A stretch of 23,405 bases of DNA, from positions 1 through 23,405 of the forward strand of contig JAQYWI010000072.1 in assembly GCA_030145015.1 (NCBI GenBank), read 5' to 3'. Numbering within the stretch: the stretch's first letter is position 1; every line of letters begins with the position of its first letter. Made by a program: the position numbers and the translations under genes. The DNA comes from Desulfobacterales bacterium. GTDB taxonomy: Bacteria; Desulfobacterota; Desulfobacteria; Desulfobacterales; JAHEIW01. The notes under the pieces are model-generated. The model saw only the letters and a list, made by a program, of their open reading frames with translations. It was not told the origin of the DNA and did no database searches. Below, piece by piece: positions 23,026 through 23,405 of the stretch.

Positions 23026-23183
23026 AGAATGCAACACTTCTCTCAGGGACCCAAATTTATTGCCCTAAGATGAACTTTGAGTTAGGATGCGCCAATCATA
23101 CCGATTATTTGATAGGCAGATATCCATCACTGGCCGGGTAAATGCAAACGCCTTTCTTTATCATTCAATATAGGAGGCACATG

Positions 23184-23333
23184 ATGTCCCGATGGCTGTC
23201 AAAGCGTTTTAGAAAAGACCTTCTGTCGTCTCAATCCGGATTAACTCGCAAACAAACCATTCTAATCATATTAACTTTCACCCTAATTGAGCGAAAATTA
23301 TGCTGCTTTTTTGACTTTAATTTCTTCCAATGA
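23184..23333 (+). CDS. Small ORF with strong ribosome site, possibly truncated gene
   Basis: AGGAGG (23172-23177) lies 6 bp before ATG 23184. The frame encodes 49 residues: a basic amphipathic start (MSRWLSKRFRKDLLSSQSG) and a hydrophobic middle (ILIILTF). Its last 11 codons lie antisense to the end of the minus-strand gene entering from the right edge, so the tail is unlikely to be genuine. It may be the stump of a second gene of the sigma-54 operon cut by an insertion. No family is recognised. Bases 23026-23171 hold nothing else I can support. Confidence 0.28.
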   Translation: MSRWLSKRFRKDLLSSQSGLTRKQTILIILTFTLIERKLCCFFDFNFFQ

Positions 23334-23405
23334 GTTGGAAATTTTCTCATATAGTGATTTCGTTTCGGAATTTTTAGTCATCTGAAGTACTTTATAGCCG
23401 TCTTC
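23298..23405 (-). CDS. 3' end of a gene entering from the right edge
   Basis: The minus strand is open from the edge to TAA at 23300-23298: 35 residues beginning EDGYKVLQMTKNSETKSLYE and ending in a basic KVKKAA. It reads like a genuine charged, helical C-terminus. A transposase tail is possible, because a small ORF on the opposite strand seems to end inside it, but I cannot name a family from so short a piece. Confidence 0.45.
   Translation of the reverse strand, partial: EDGYKVLQMTKNSETKSLYEKISNSLEEIKVKKAA

Noticed and set aside
1..23405. tRNA or rRNA genes
   Set aside because: No cloverleaf-like stretch with GGTTCRA context and acceptor stem was found. The GGTTCAA words at 3742-3771 are repeats, not T-loops.

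Overview
The window looks like a chromosomal piece of an anaerobic, probably sulfate-reducing bacterium of the Desulfobacterota (Desulfobacterales-like). I infer this from two HdrA/MvhD-type electron-bifurcation modules, a selenocysteine-containing HdrA, a KorDABC 2-oxoacid:ferredoxin oxidoreductase, an actinobacterial-type LeuB next to Asd, and abundant intergenic word-repeat hairpins. No database search was possible, so the taxon is an inference.

Layout. Bases 1-1762 hold the 3' end of an HdrA-MvhD fusion and an HdrC/HdrB-like fusion (HdrD-like), an electron-transfer pair. Bases 2119-4323 hold a cytoplasmic GAF-GAF histidine kinase and a single-domain response regulator. Bases 4426-6984 are one gene, a full HdrA-ferredoxin-MvhD-zinc ribbon fusion. 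An in-frame UGA at 5017-5019 interrupts it and is followed by a near-ideal bacterial SECIS hairpin, so a naive ORF call splits the gene in two. Bases 7295-10032 encode KorD, KorA, KorB and KorC. The prepilin peptidase gene (minus strand, 10322-11098) converges with korC. From 11284 come housekeeping genes: lon-tsaB, psd with its own sigma-70 promoter, leuB-asd, greA, rpoZ, ttcA and folE2. From 20437 there is a PAS-PAS sigma-54 activator, followed by two TGCC-N6-GGCA palindromes, a textbook -24/-12 promoter and a small SCP2-like protein gene. The right edge holds the 3' end of a minus-strand gene and a possibly truncated small ORF.

How the genes fit together. The left 10 kb is a low-potential electron economy. 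Kor makes reduced ferredoxin from 2-oxoacids. The HdrA/MvhD flavo-iron-sulfur proteins and the HdrD-like protein can couple ferredoxin, NAD(P)H or thiol/disulfide chemistry by flavin-based bifurcation or confurcation. The two-component pair sits directly in front of the selenoprotein HdrA and may sense redox or metabolic state. The partner dehydrogenases or hydrogenases are not visible here.

The most unusual structure lies in the non-coding DNA. Three copies of a roughly 270-280 bp element share terminal inverted repeats (CTAGTGTTGTGTCCC type) but carry different or rearranged hairpin fillings made of 6-7 bp words. They sit at 1818-2100, 6999-7203 (right end lost) and 10035-10306, punctuating the hdr and kor modules. 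Other intergenic gaps carry unrelated word-repeat hairpins built on the same 7-bp principle. The selenoprotein with its SECIS, the modular repeat family and the self-contained sigma-54/SCP2 circuit are the parts most worth following up.
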